A DNA stretch of 64,000 nt from Bdellovibrionales bacterium (GTDB lineage Bacteria; Myxococcota; XYA12-FULL-58-9; SYDY01): NCBI GenBank assembly GCA_005801425.1, contig SYDY01000063.1, positions 7,683-71,682 of the forward strand, written 5' to 3'. How positions within the stretch are numbered: position 1 is the stretch's first letter; each line of letters opens with the position of its first letter. The notes beneath the pieces were generated by a model. That model saw only the letters and a list, made by a program, of their open reading frames with translations. It searched no databases and was not told the DNA's origin. Shown piece after piece: positions 27,448-36,467 of the stretch. Position numbers and translations under genes: made by a program.

Positions 27448-28257
27448 ATGACTACGAGGGATCGATACAATCGACAAACCATTCTCCCCGAAGTGGGCGA
27501 GGTTGGTCAAGTGCGATTGCGGAATACGTCAGCACTTCTGGTGGGTGCCGGTGGTCTTGGCTGTCCGGCCTCTCTGTATTTGATTGCGGCGGGTTTGGGC
27601 CGGCTTGTTATTGTGGATCCTGATCGTGTGGAGCGCAGCAATTTACAACGCCAGGTGGGCTATACCGATGCAGATGTAGGGTTACCCAAGGCAGCGTGTC
27701 TTGCATTACGTCTTATGGCTCTTAATCCGGAGTCCGACGTGCAGGCGGTGACGGAACGATTTGATGAACGCAATGCGTCGTCGCTTCTCTCAGATATCGA
27801 TGTGGTGATCGACGGCACCGACAATTTTATCTCCCACTTTTTGATCGGTGATGCAGCCTGGCGCGCATGCAAACCGTTGTTCACGGCAAGCGTGCATCGT
27901 TTTCAAGGACAGTATGCTGCATTTATTCCAGGGCAAGGTCCATGCCATCGATGCTTGTTTGGCGAGCCCCCTCCGACCCATCGTGCCCCAAATTGTGCTG
28001 ATGCGGGGGTCCTTGGGGTCTTGCCGGGCATTATTGGCGTGCTTCAGGCCACCCAAGTACTCAAATTTATACTCGGCTTGGGTGCATCCGACATGAATCA
28101 GCTCACGATGTACAACGCACTTCAGGGTGGCTTTCGAACGGTGCGTATGACGCAAGATCCCAATTGCCCCCTGTGTGCCCCTCATGCATCGTGCCAATGC
28201 CCTTCGCATCCCCAGAACAAAACGGGCATTTTGTTTTCGGAAGGCTATAGCAGTTGA
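27448..28257 (+). CDS. ThiF/MoeB/HesA-family adenylyltransferase
   Basis: 269 residues. E1-like enzyme that adenylates the C-terminus of a ubiquitin-like sulfur carrier (ThiS/MoaD). It opens with RYNRQTILPEVGEVGQ, then the nucleotide loop LVGAGGLGCPASLYLIAAGLG and DPDRVERSNLQRQ. The Zn-binding Cys pairs are CHRCLFG and CPLC. The thiolating Cys is probably in RAPNCADAGVLGVLPG. ATG 27448 is used; the open frame upstream lacks family sequence. MoeB and ThiF cannot be told apart here. Confidence 0.9.
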   Translation: MTTRDRYNRQTILPEVGEVGQVRLRNTSALLVGAGGLGCPASLYLIAAGLGRLVIVDPDRVERSNLQRQVGYTDADVGLPKAACLALRLMALNPESDVQAVTERFDERNASSLLSDIDVVIDGTDNFISHFLIGDAAWRACKPLFTASVHRFQGQYAAFIPGQGPCHRCLFGEPPPTHRAPNCADAGVLGVLPGIIGVLQATQVLKFILGLGASDMNQLTMYNALQGGFRTVRMTQDPNCPLCAPHASCQCPSHPQNKTGILFSEGYSS

Positions 28258-28290
28258 TGTTGTCGCGCCTGCAGGATACGGATCCCTCCC

Positions 28291-28827
28291 ATGTCTGAAC
28301 TGTGGTGTGCACGCAATATCGATACTTTATTTAGCGCAACGCAAATCCAAGAACGGGTACGCGAATTGGGCCGTCAAATCACCCAGGATCATGCTGGGCG
28401 TGAGCTTGTGGTGGTCTGTGTGCTGCGAGGTGCTTTCGTTTTTATGGCAGATCTCGTACGTTCCATCGATCTCCCCATCACATGCGAATTCATCGGCATT
28501 TCAAGCTATGGCAATGACACCGAATCCTCAGGCGTGGTGCGCGTAACCCACGATCTTGCACATTCGATCGAAGGCAAGGATGTATTGGTTATTGAAGACA
28601 TTATAGATACAGGATTATCGATAGATTATCTCTTGCGTAACCTGAGGTTGCGTGGTCCACGAAGCGTACGCACCTGCTCGCTTTTAGACAAGCAGGGACG
28701 CAGACAGGTAAACTGCCCTGTCGATTACGTAGGGTTCACGATCCCCGACCATTTCGTGGTAGGCTACGGGCTCGACGTCGCACAAAAATTTAGAAATCTT
28801 CCGTTCATTGGAATTTACCATGCTTGA
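28291..28827 (+). CDS. hpt: Hypoxanthine phosphoribosyltransferase
   Basis: 178-residue purine salvage enzyme making IMP/GMP from hypoxanthine/guanine and PRPP. The PRPP loop is [18 protein letters not shown], the flexible-loop region is [14 protein letters not shown] and the base-binding end is [19 protein letters not shown]. It is very typical. The next gene begins inside its last codons. Confidence 0.95.
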   Translation: MSELWCARNIDTLFSATQIQERVRELGRQITQDHAGRELVVVCVLRGAFVFMADLVRSIDLPITCEFIGISSYGNDTESSGVVRVTHDLAHSIEGKDVLVIEDIIDTGLSIDYLLRNLRLRGPRSVRTCSLLDKQGRRQVNCPVDYVGFTIPDHFVVGYGLDVAQKFRNLPFIGIYHA

Positions 28828-29473
28828 ACAATCAGAACGCCCCAATAAAACGATGTTGACCCTCTTCGCTGTGGCGGGTGTTGTTGCCATCTTGGCAGTG
28901 GGTTTTTATTTTTTAAGTTTACGCAATCACAATATCTATCGTTTGGTCGTCGCCGAAGGGGAATTGCATGTTGAGCGTGGACGCATGCTCCCATCTGGTT
29001 TTGAACCCTATCAACCAGCGGATTCGGCTTTAAGACTCGCTTATGATCCTATCCCTGTTCATTCTGATGCTAAAATCATGCGCGAGGAATACAACGACCG
29101 TTTGACGTTAGACAAAGCGCTCTTTATGCAGCTGACCGGCTGGCTACGCCAAGCGACCGAGGGCGATACAGCTGTATCCAGCGAGGATGGCCAACGCTAC
29201 TTATTGCGTGCACGGCGTATCCCATCGCTTGTGGATGAACAGCTGCGTGAACTTCAGCGTTTGGAAGCAGATATGGAATATCGCAAAGGTAAATCGATCA
29301 TCGCGCAAATAGAGAAAATGCGCCAAGAGGCTCAGCTCTCCTTTAAGCGTGCCATTGATATGGGAACGCGTTTCCGCATGGAAGCTGAGCAAAGTATGAT
29401 GTTGCTTAATGCCGCCGCGCAACAACCGGTGATCATTCCTGCACCGATTGTCGTTGCTCCCCCAGAACCTTGA
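28820..29473 (+). CDS. Unknown single-pass membrane protein
   Basis: 217 residues. One N-terminal helix ([22 protein letters not shown]), then a mostly charged domain with a helical stretch rich in Glu/Lys/Arg ([30 protein letters not shown]) that could form a coiled coil, and a Pro/Val-rich tail. ATG 28820 overlaps the hpt end by 8 nt. No family recognised. Its end overlaps the convergent unknown gene by about 40 nt. Confidence 0.65.
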   Translation: MLEQSERPNKTMLTLFAVAGVVAILAVGFYFLSLRNHNIYRLVVAEGELHVERGRMLPSGFEPYQPADSALRLAYDPIPVHSDAKIMREEYNDRLTLDKALFMQLTGWLRQATEGDTAVSSEDGQRYLLRARRIPSLVDEQLRELQRLEADMEYRKGKSIIAQIEKMRQEAQLSFKRAIDMGTRFRMEAEQSMMLLNAAAQQPVIIPAPIVVAPPEP

Positions 29474-29999
29474 TCTCTCGCGGTATGTATTGGCCTATCT
29501 CCGCGGGTGGCTTGCCTATTTGTTTTGCCATCCATTGCGCATAATCGAACACCAGCGATGCAATGCGCGGCCACGCGTTGAGATCCGCATGGACGGTTTT
29601 AAAAACCTCCACAACATTCCATACATCCTCAGGATAAAGAAAAAACTCACGAAGGCCTTGATGGGCTTCCGCCAATGCATCGGGATTGTGATCCGAGACG
29701 ATGGCCAAAAACAAACGCGTCAATGCTTGATATCCTCTCGCCACAGGGACGCGGTGCTTAAGGGGTTCAAGTGCCGCAATCAATGCACGGGCTTGGCTTG
29801 TGTCACTATGGGACCCAATACGAAAGCCATAATCCAAATCGTAGGAAGGCATATCGGCGGCAGTGCCAAGAAATGCATCAATAGCTCCCATACATCGAAA
29901 ACGATCTTCGCCAAGCTCACCGGTATGCCCTGGCGGCCAGTAGGCGATGCGATCGTCATTTAAATCATCGTAGGGAGCTTCCGGGAAATTCTCAGCCAT
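29433..29999 (-). CDS. Unknown soluble protein
   Basis: 188 residues from ATG 29999 (MAENFPEAP). Probably cytoplasmic and mainly helical: no signal, no membrane segment, several Trp in the C-terminal half (AWPRIASLVFDYAQWMAKQIG). No family recognised. It faces the pilM gene, and a sigma-54-like promoter for pilM overlaps its start region. Confidence 0.6.
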   Translation of the reverse strand: MAENFPEAPYDDLNDDRIAYWPPGHTGELGEDRFRCMGAIDAFLGTAADMPSYDLDYGFRIGSHSDTSQARALIAALEPLKHRVPVARGYQALTRLFLAIVSDHNPDALAEAHQGLREFFLYPEDVWNVVEVFKTVHADLNAWPRIASLVFDYAQWMAKQIGKPPAEIGQYIPREIKVLGEQRQSVQE

Positions 30000-30009
30000 G
30001 AATTTCTTT

Positions 30010-30025
30010 TGGCACAATATATGCG
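30010..30025 (+). promoter_or_regulatory. Possible sigma-54 promoter of pilMNOPQ
   Basis: TGGCACAATATATGCG has GG at 30011-30012 and GC at 30023-30024, exactly 10 nt apart, as in -24/-12 promoters, and matches the TGGCAC half perfectly; the -12 half (ATGC for TTGC) is one base off. It is 50 nt before the pilM ATG. Sigma-54 control of pilus genes is known in related bacteria. Confidence 0.4.
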
Positions 30026-30074
30026 GATTGGCCTATTTCTTGCTTCAATAGGTCACATCAATAGAGGTTCTGAT

Positions 30075-31118
30075 ATGGCCCGCGAGAAACTATGTTTGGG
30101 TATCGACATCGGATCTTCGTCGATCAAGATGTGTGTGCTCAAAGGCGGCGGTGGGATCTATACACTTCGCCATGTAGGCCGTATCGAATTGCCTTCCGAT
30201 GCCATTGTTGATGGTTCAATCATGAATGCAGTGCAGATTTCCGAGAGTATGACCGAATTGGCCCGCTCCCTTGGAATTAAAAACAAAGACGCCGCCATCG
30301 CCATTTCAGGTCACTCGGTGATCATTAAAAAAATATCATTTCCACGCATGTCAGCCCAGGAGCTTGAAAGGGCGGTCATCGGTGAAGCTGAACAGTACAT
30401 CCCTTTCGATATTCAAGATGTGTACATGGACGTGCAAATTGTGAACGAAAATGCATCCCAGCAAGGATATATGGATGTCGTTTTGGTGGCAGCAAAGAAA
30501 GATGTGGTGAACGAATACACCCAGGTGGTTCGTGATGCCGGGTTTGAGCCCGTGATTTGTGACGTCGATCCCTTTGCCATGGAAACTGCTTTTTTACAGA
30601 ATTATGCCGTTTCGCCATCAACCTCGATGGCATTGATCGACATGGGAGCAGCCAAAACAAGCATCAACGTCGTTTCACGAGGCGTGTCATGCTTTACCCG
30701 TGATCTGCCATGGGGAGGCAACCATGTCACCGAAGAAATCCAGAAAAGAACAGGCATTAGCCGTTCCGATGCGGAACAGATCAAACGTGGTCTTCGCTTG
30801 GCGGATGATCCCGATGCCGTTGTTTTTGCCATGAATGCCGCATGTGAAACGGTCGCGGACGAAATCCAACGTACTTTTGACTTTTTTTCAGCAACAGCGA
30901 CAGACCCCCCCCCCTCCGTCATTTATTTATTTGGAGGAGGTGCAAACCTTTCAGCCTTGCAGAAGGCCCTTGCAACCCATTCACGCCTTCCTGTTGAGAT
31001 CGCAGATCCTTTCCATCGCATCACGATCCCCCAGAACAATATGAATGCCGTGGCAGAACTCGGCCCCGCAGCCACAACCGCTGTAGGGTTGGCGTTGCGG
31101 TATCCAGGAGACAGCTAA
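30075..31118 (+). CDS. pilM: Type IV pilus assembly protein PilM
   Basis: 347-residue cytoplasmic actin-like ATPase-fold protein that binds the N-terminus of PilN and links the inner-membrane platform to the motor. It begins LGIDIGSSSIKMCVLKGGGG (phosphate-1 loop) and has ALIDMGAAKTSINVV and IYLFGGGANLSAL of the actin fold. ATG 30075 follows AGAGG. A C10 run at 30905-30914 falls in the coding sequence (Asp-Pro-Pro-Pro-Ser), a potential frameshift hot spot. First gene of pilMNOPQ. Confidence 0.96.
   Translation: MAREKLCLGIDIGSSSIKMCVLKGGGGIYTLRHVGRIELPSDAIVDGSIMNAVQISESMTELARSLGIKNKDAAIAISGHSVIIKKISFPRMSAQELERAVIGEAEQYIPFDIQDVYMDVQIVNENASQQGYMDVVLVAAKKDVVNEYTQVVRDAGFEPVICDVDPFAMETAFLQNYAVSPSTSMALIDMGAAKTSINVVSRGVSCFTRDLPWGGNHVTEEIQKRTGISRSDAEQIKRGLRLADDPDAVVFAMNAACETVADEIQRTFDFFSATATDPPPSVIYLFGGGANLSALQKALATHSRLPVEIADPFHRITIPQNNMNAVAELGPAATTAVGLALRYPGDS
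30905..30914 (+). repeat. C10 homopolymer inside pilM
   Basis: Ten consecutive C in the codons for ATDPPPS, about 70 codons before the pilM stop. With ten residues the frame is intact. Gain or loss of one base would truncate PilM and could switch the pilus off. Confidence 0.75.
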
Positions 31119-31122
31119 AAAT

Positions 31123-31680
31123 ATGCCGCGCATCAATCTCCTGCCTGTAAAGGCCTCACGCAAACTCGAAAAAATTCAACGAGAATTTCTTGCACTCTCA
31201 CTCGGAGTCCTTGGACTTGTGATTGCTCTTGGCGTGGGACATTTTGTTCAACGTTCCAAGATCGTGGCACAGCAAGCGACCATTCAAACACGACTTGTCC
31301 ATGCGCAAAATCTAGCCAAAGAGGTACGCCGTGTTGAAGATTTTCGTGAACGTGCCAAATATTTAGAAAGTCGCCTGGATGTGATTGCTGCCCTTCAAAA
31401 AAAACAGCAAGGCCCTACGCGTATGCTTGACGCCATTGCGACCATTCTTTCAGAACGCGAACAGGTGTGGCTCACATCGCTTCGTCAAGTGGGCGATAAA
31501 TTGGTGCTTGAAGGTGAAACCATGAGCCATGCTGATTTATCGAATTTTCAAATTGCGCTGGATGGAGGATCTAAAATTTTCTCTATGGTGGCCCTGGATT
31601 TTGCAAAAACAATCGCTGGCCGAGACAATAGCGTTTTACAATGGAAAATTTCGTGCATGGTGGACCTGAATGCAAGTTGA
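31123..31680 (+). CDS. pilN: Type IV pilus assembly protein PilN
   Basis: 185-residue bitopic protein. The N-terminal PRINLLPVK is the conserved PilM-binding segment, followed by a membrane helix (FLALSLGVLGLVIALGVGHFV) and a periplasmic coiled coil plus ferredoxin-like domain. Follows pilM by 4 nt and overlaps pilO by 11 nt. Confidence 0.95.
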   Translation: MPRINLLPVKASRKLEKIQREFLALSLGVLGLVIALGVGHFVQRSKIVAQQATIQTRLVHAQNLAKEVRRVEDFRERAKYLESRLDVIAALQKKQQGPTRMLDAIATILSEREQVWLTSLRQVGDKLVLEGETMSHADLSNFQIALDGGSKIFSMVALDFAKTIAGRDNSVLQWKISCMVDLNAS

Positions 31681-32278
31681 CATTTTATTGAGCAAATACG
31701 CTTCGTTTCCACCCAAGATTCGCTATGGCAGCGTGGCGGGTATTTTCGTACTCCTGATTGTCGCATTTTATTTTTTATCGATAGAGCCCAATTGGCTTGA
31801 GTCAAAAGATCTTGATAAAAAATTGGCAAATTTAAAAGCACTCATCACGCAGCGAGAAATCTATCTCGCCAATCTTGCCCATTACGAGGAACGCATCAAG
31901 GAGCTCCAAAAAAGCCTCGATCTTGCCCGCGATATGCTTCCGAACACCGACAATGTACCCCAATTTCTCGCACAGCTCGGTGAGAAAGCAGAAGAAACCA
32001 ATGTACTGATCGATGAATTCACGCCACTTGCTGCTGAAGTCAAAGACAACGTTTCGGCAAAACGCTACCACATCAAAGCACAAGGTTCGTATCATGAAAC
32101 AGCGTCATTTATTGATGCTGTTGTCCATTTAAATCGCATTGTGAACGTCGGTGACATCACACTTTTAGACCCCCGGATCAAAAACAAAAAAGTGATATTA
32201 AGAAGCGATTTTACACTCACCACGTATCGCTACGTTCCGCCCTCCCCAGAGCCCATGGCTGAGGAGGAAAAGAAGTGA
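31670..32278 (+). CDS. pilO: Type IV pilus assembly protein PilO
   Basis: 202 residues: short cytoplasmic N-terminus, membrane helix (AGIFVLLIVAFYFLSI), coiled coil (about 45-100, KLANLKALITQREIYLANL) and a ferredoxin-like core. It forms a heterodimer with PilN. Overlaps pilN by 11 nt and pilP by 4 nt. Confidence 0.94.
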   Translation: MQVDILLSKYASFPPKIRYGSVAGIFVLLIVAFYFLSIEPNWLESKDLDKKLANLKALITQREIYLANLAHYEERIKELQKSLDLARDMLPNTDNVPQFLAQLGEKAEETNVLIDEFTPLAAEVKDNVSAKRYHIKAQGSYHETASFIDAVVHLNRIVNVGDITLLDPRIKNKKVILRSDFTLTTYRYVPPSPEPMAEEEKK

Positions 32279-32811
32279 GTAAAACACGAATTGCTGGATT
32301 GATGCTATTTGCAGGATTGGCGTGCAACAAAACACAACCTGCTCCTCCAGCAGTGATCCCTACGCCGGGGTCGTCTTCTAAAGTACTGGAAGAAAGTGCA
32401 CAGAAATCCATCGAAGCCAAAGAGGCCGCCATTGTATTAGAACAACAAGATTTTCAATACTCACCGATAGGCAAGCGTGACCCATTTCGATCTTATCTGA
32501 CGGCTGTCGCAGCAAGGCGTGAAGAAGAAGATCAAAGCCGAAAAAAACAACCGACCGAACGTTTCGAAATGGATCAATACCGGCTGACAGGTTTGCTCAC
32601 AGGGACAGGTCAACCGAGCGCATTGGTCGAAGATCCTGAAGGCAAAGGCCATACGCTTACCGTTGGAAATCGGCTTGGTCGCAATGGTGGCCGTGTGACG
32701 CGTATCACGTCGGACAAAATCGTTGTCGTCGAAGAATTTCGGGGCCCAAAAGGCGCAATCGTCAGAGTGCCCGTGGATATTAAGTTGAGACGAGAAGAAA
32801 ATCGGCGTTAA
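32275..32811 (+). CDS. pilP: Type IV pilus lipoprotein PilP
   Basis: 178 residues from a GTG that overlaps the pilO stop (GTGA), with GAGGAGG a few bases upstream. The N-terminus is lipoprotein-like (GLMLFAGLAC, Cys about 18), then a Pro-rich linker and the PilP beta domain (GKRDPFRSYL and RLTGLLTGTGQPSALVEDPEGKGHTL). It ties PilN/PilO to the PilQ secretin. The lipobox is imperfect but acceptable. Confidence 0.93.
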   Translation: MSKTRIAGLMLFAGLACNKTQPAPPAVIPTPGSSSKVLEESAQKSIEAKEAAIVLEQQDFQYSPIGKRDPFRSYLTAVAARREEEDQSRKKQPTERFEMDQYRLTGLLTGTGQPSALVEDPEGKGHTLTVGNRLGRNGGRVTRITSDKIVVVEEFRGPKGAIVRVPVDIKLRREENRR

Positions 32812-32823
32812 GTGGAGCTGTAG

Positions 32824-34827
32824 ATGATGGGTTTGAAAATTATACCAACGATGCAAGCGATCGCTGTGGTTGCGGTTGTGATCACATATTCTGCATGGGT
32901 TGATGCTGCTCCGACATCACGTCTTTTTGACATCTTTCAAGATGTTGCTGGCGCCATGCATCTGGAGATCCAAGGAAAACCGACCAAAGAGGTCGCGCGT
33001 TTAAACGATCCACCACGTCTTGTGGTCGATTTGACAAATACGAAACGTGACATTCCATGGAAAGTCCGTTCATTTGATTCCCATGGTGTGTTGCGTGTTC
33101 GGTTGGGTGATCATCAAGGTAAAACCCGGGTGGTCTTTGATTTGGAATCCTCCGAATGGATGCATGACATCAAAGAGACAGATCGTGGATTAACAATCGC
33201 ATTTGCAAAGGCAGCACCGCCGGTCACTCTTCCTGAAGTGCCTAAATATGAGGAAACATCACTTCGTGACGAGTCACTGATCCAAACTCCTTCGATGCCC
33301 TCGGGTGACAGCATCGTACAAACGCCCGCGACGCCCTCCGATGACAACCCCGTGCAAGCCCTTTTTCCGCTTCCCAATGATCCCACAACACAAGTTCCTC
33401 CGCCGATCCCTGATGAACCCATAGCGCAACCTCCCACGCCCGAACCTCCCACTCCGCAACCCCCGCCTAAAAAAGTAAGTGTGCAATATGTTCAGGACAG
33501 TGCTGAAGCGGAAGAGGTGCATGGCAAGCAGATCAAACCCATGTCACTCGATTATCAAGACGCAGATATTCGTGGTGTGATCCGTATGATTGCCGATCAT
33601 ACGGGAAGAAATATTATCACGAGCGAAGACGTCAAAGGGACAGTGAATATTAAGCTCCTGCATGTGCCTTGGTATGTTGCACTCGACACGATTTTGCGCA
33701 GCAAGGGATACGATCGCGTGACCCGAAACGGCATTATTCGTGTGGCCCCCGCCGAAGTGCTTCGCAAAGAAGCCGAAGTTGAAGTGGCGAAACGTGAAGC
33801 ACAAAAACAGGTGGAAGCAACGGCCATCAAAATTATCAATATCAACTATGCTGAAGCCAAAGAAATTTTGCTTCAACTCAAGCCGCTTCTTTCATCACGC
33901 GGCACCATACAACCTGATGAGCGCACCAACACATTGATTGTGGAAGATATCGAATCCAACATAGGTAAAATCGTGCATCTTGCGCAACGCTTGGACCGTC
34001 AAACACCCCAAGTATTGATCGAAGCGCGCATCGTAGAAGCCAACAGCAGTTTTCGCCATGAATTTGGTATTCAATGGGGTGGTCAGTCGCTCATGACATC
34101 GGCCGAAGGAAATCCCACGGGCCTTGTATTTCCAGGCGACGTGTCGATTGCCGGCGGTGCCGACGATGCAGCCACGCCACTTCGCGGCACGAGCAATCCT
34201 GGACGATTTGCAGTCAATCTTCCGGTGGGCGTAGGAACAGGCGCAGGCGGTGCATTGGGATTTCAATTTGGATCAGCGGGTGGGAGTCACTTGCTCAATT
34301 TGCGTTTGTCGGCCATGGAAGAAAGCGGCGAAGGACGCATTATCAGTTCTCCCCGCGTCACCACGCTCGACAATCGAACAGCGCGTATCTCTCAAGGCAT
34401 TGATATTCCCATTTCGGTTGTTTCGGCCTTGGGTGCCAATACGATTTTTGTGTCCGCAAATCTTGAACTCGAAGTCACCCCGCATGTCACCAACGATGGC
34501 AGTGTGTTGATGAAAATCAAAGCACAAAAATCCGAGCCGGATTTTGCGAACACTGGCGCTCGTGGCGATCCCACCATTGCGCGAAAATTAGCACAAACCG
34601 AAGTGTTGGTTCAGGACTCAAGCACCACCGTGATCGGCGGTATCTACACGCGCAACACGTCAAAACGAAGATCCGGTATTCCATTCCTTGCCGGTATTCC
34701 TATTTTGGGATACTTATTTCGTAATAACCGAAGCAATGACAACCGTGCTGAATTGCTGGTGTTCATCACACCACAAATCGTCAATCGCGATAAAGCGCTG
34801 GTGGCGGCTTCCACCGACATGCCTTAG
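32824..34827 (+). CDS. pilQ: Type IV pilus outer-membrane secretin PilQ
   Basis: 667 residues. Signal peptide to about residue 29 (SAWVDA-APTS). One AMIN domain follows (LEIQGKPTKEVARLNDPPRLVVDL). A Pro-rich linker comes next at about 150-220 (PTPEPPTPQPPPKK). STN and secretin N domains follow (ISLDYQDADIRGV-like block and IININYAEAKEILLQLKPLLS). The C-terminal secretin barrel has VLIEARIVEANSSFRHEFG and SGIPFLAGIPILGYLFR. It forms the pore for the pilus. Only one AMIN domain is visible, whereas some myxobacterial PilQ have more. Confidence 0.95.
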   Translation: MMGLKIIPTMQAIAVVAVVITYSAWVDAAPTSRLFDIFQDVAGAMHLEIQGKPTKEVARLNDPPRLVVDLTNTKRDIPWKVRSFDSHGVLRVRLGDHQGKTRVVFDLESSEWMHDIKETDRGLTIAFAKAAPPVTLPEVPKYEETSLRDESLIQTPSMPSGDSIVQTPATPSDDNPVQALFPLPNDPTTQVPPPIPDEPIAQPPTPEPPTPQPPPKKVSVQYVQDSAEAEEVHGKQIKPMSLDYQDADIRGVIRMIADHTGRNIITSEDVKGTVNIKLLHVPWYVALDTILRSKGYDRVTRNGIIRVAPAEVLRKEAEVEVAKREAQKQVEATAIKIININYAEAKEILLQLKPLLSSRGTIQPDERTNTLIVEDIESNIGKIVHLAQRLDRQTPQVLIEARIVEANSSFRHEFGIQWGGQSLMTSAEGNPTGLVFPGDVSIAGGADDAATPLRGTSNPGRFAVNLPVGVGTGAGGALGFQFGSAGGSHLLNLRLSAMEESGEGRIISSPRVTTLDNRTARISQGIDIPISVVSALGANTIFVSANLELEVTPHVTNDGSVLMKIKAQKSEPDFANTGARGDPTIARKLAQTEVLVQDSSTTVIGGIYTRNTSKRRSGIPFLAGIPILGYLFRNNRSNDNRAELLVFITPQIVNRDKALVAASTDMP

Positions 34828-34838
34828 CGAGATGTACA

Positions 34839-36467
34839 ATGCATAAAACGATACGTTTTGGCGATTTTTCACCTCACATCGCACTTGTTGGCCCCATGGG
34901 TGCGGGGAAATCTCGCGTGGGCGTGATGCTCGCCCAAAACCTTCATATCCCTTTTGTCGATCTTGATTCGCAGATTGAGATCCGATTGGGTCAACAGATT
35001 GCCGCATACTTTTTAAAACATGGTGAAGAAAATTTTCGTGATATCGAAGAAATGTGTTTACGCGACATACTGCGTACACAAACACCGCACGTGATCGCCT
35101 GTGGCGGCGGGGTGGTTTTGCGTGAAAACAATCGCATCCGTTTGCATGAGCGCGCTGTGAGTATTTATTTGCGCACAACCGTCCACGTCTTGGTGGAACG
35201 CTTATCAGCACAAAGCGAGAGGGACAAACGACCTTTGTTACATGATGGAGATCTTCATACATCGATTGAACGTATTCTTGCTGATCGTGCCGATTTGTAT
35301 ACGCAAGCCAACTTTACCGTAGATACCGACGATCATCATACGTCGCATAGTGTTGAAAACATCCTGGCCACGATGGACACCTCACCTGCGATGCATGCGT
35401 GTGTGAACGTTGACGTTGGCGCTGGATACGATGTGCTGCTCCGCGAGACAGCTGGCGCGTGGATTGCTGATGCCATCAAACTTCGCCACCCAGGACGGCG
35501 CTTGGCGGTGATCACCGACACAACCGTCAACGCGCACTATGGCGATGCCTTGTTGACGATCCTACATGATGCGGGATTTTCAGTGACCCGGTATATTGTG
35601 GAACCGGGGGAAGTATCCAAACAATGGCATATCGCCGGTGACTTGCTTGATGCATTGATTGCAGAAGAATGGACCCGTGACGACGCTTTAATCGCATTTG
35701 GCGGTGGGGTAGTGGGCGATCTAACCGGATTTGTTGCATCGGTTCTTTTGCGTGGGATTCCATTTTTTCAAATCCCCACCACAACGCTTGCCTGTGTGGA
35801 TTCAAGTGTTGGCGGAAAAACAGGGGTCAACAGCCCCCATGGCAAAAATCTCATCGGATCTTTTTATCAGCCAAAGGGCGTATTGATCGCATTGTCGTAT
35901 TTACACACGCAAGAAAAAATCGCCCATGCGGCTGGTCTTGCTGAGGCGTTAAAAATAGCGTTTACCCTTGATGAAAATCTATTTTTGGACATCGAGAAAT
36001 CCGCACCTCAATTATTAACTTATGATAGTGCTTCTATTTTATCGGTATTGATCCGAGCCATCGCATTAAAGGCTGATATCGTCCGCAATGATGAGCGCGA
36101 ACAAGGGCGCCGAGCCATTTTAAATTATGGACACACGATAGGACATGCCATTGAAAGCGGACAACATTTTCGCTTGCTGCATGGTGTAGCGGTAGCCTTA
36201 GGTATGGTCGCGGAAGCTGAGTGGGCCAAAAAACAAAGCGGAGGGGATGCGCCCTATTCGGCACTTTGCAAAGCATTGCGCGCATTGGATCTTCCGATCG
36301 ATTGGCGATCTTACGATTTAGATCTCAACGCCTTGAATATGGATAAAAAACGTTCTGGAAAAACGGTGCGAATGCCCGTGGTCACATCGTTAGGATCATG
36401 TGTGTTACAATCTGTTGCACTCGATGATGTACGAACTTTTGTACAACAGGAGCATGGCAAAATATGA
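34839..36467 (+). CDS. aroKB: Fused shikimate kinase / 3-dehydroquinate synthase (AroK-AroB)
   Basis: 542 residues joining two enzymes of the shikimate pathway. Residues about 1-175 are shikimate kinase: P-loop GPMGAGKS (18-25), VDLDSQIE, CGGGVVLRENNR and the lid RDKRPLL. Residues about 190-542 are dehydroquinate synthase: FGGGVVGDLTGFVASVLLRG, QIPTTTLACVDSSVGGKTGVN, GKNLIGSFYQP and LNYGHTIGHAIE. In many proteobacteria pilQ is followed by separate aroK and aroB; here one reading frame covers both. The two reactions are not consecutive, so channelling is not obvious. Frame is continuous with no stop. Confidence 0.95.
   Translation: MHKTIRFGDFSPHIALVGPMGAGKSRVGVMLAQNLHIPFVDLDSQIEIRLGQQIAAYFLKHGEENFRDIEEMCLRDILRTQTPHVIACGGGVVLRENNRIRLHERAVSIYLRTTVHVLVERLSAQSERDKRPLLHDGDLHTSIERILADRADLYTQANFTVDTDDHHTSHSVENILATMDTSPAMHACVNVDVGAGYDVLLRETAGAWIADAIKLRHPGRRLAVITDTTVNAHYGDALLTILHDAGFSVTRYIVEPGEVSKQWHIAGDLLDALIAEEWTRDDALIAFGGGVVGDLTGFVASVLLRGIPFFQIPTTTLACVDSSVGGKTGVNSPHGKNLIGSFYQPKGVLIALSYLHTQEKIAHAAGLAEALKIAFTLDENLFLDIEKSAPQLLTYDSASILSVLIRAIALKADIVRNDEREQGRRAILNYGHTIGHAIESGQHFRLLHGVAVALGMVAEAEWAKKQSGGDAPYSALCKALRALDLPIDWRSYDLDLNALNMDKKRSGKTVRMPVVTSLGSCVLQSVALDDVRTFVQQEHGKI

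Noticed and set aside
34714-35262. Minus-strand open frame of 182 codons over pilQ end and aroKB
   Set aside because: Crosses two well-supported genes on the other strand; composition is not protein-like.
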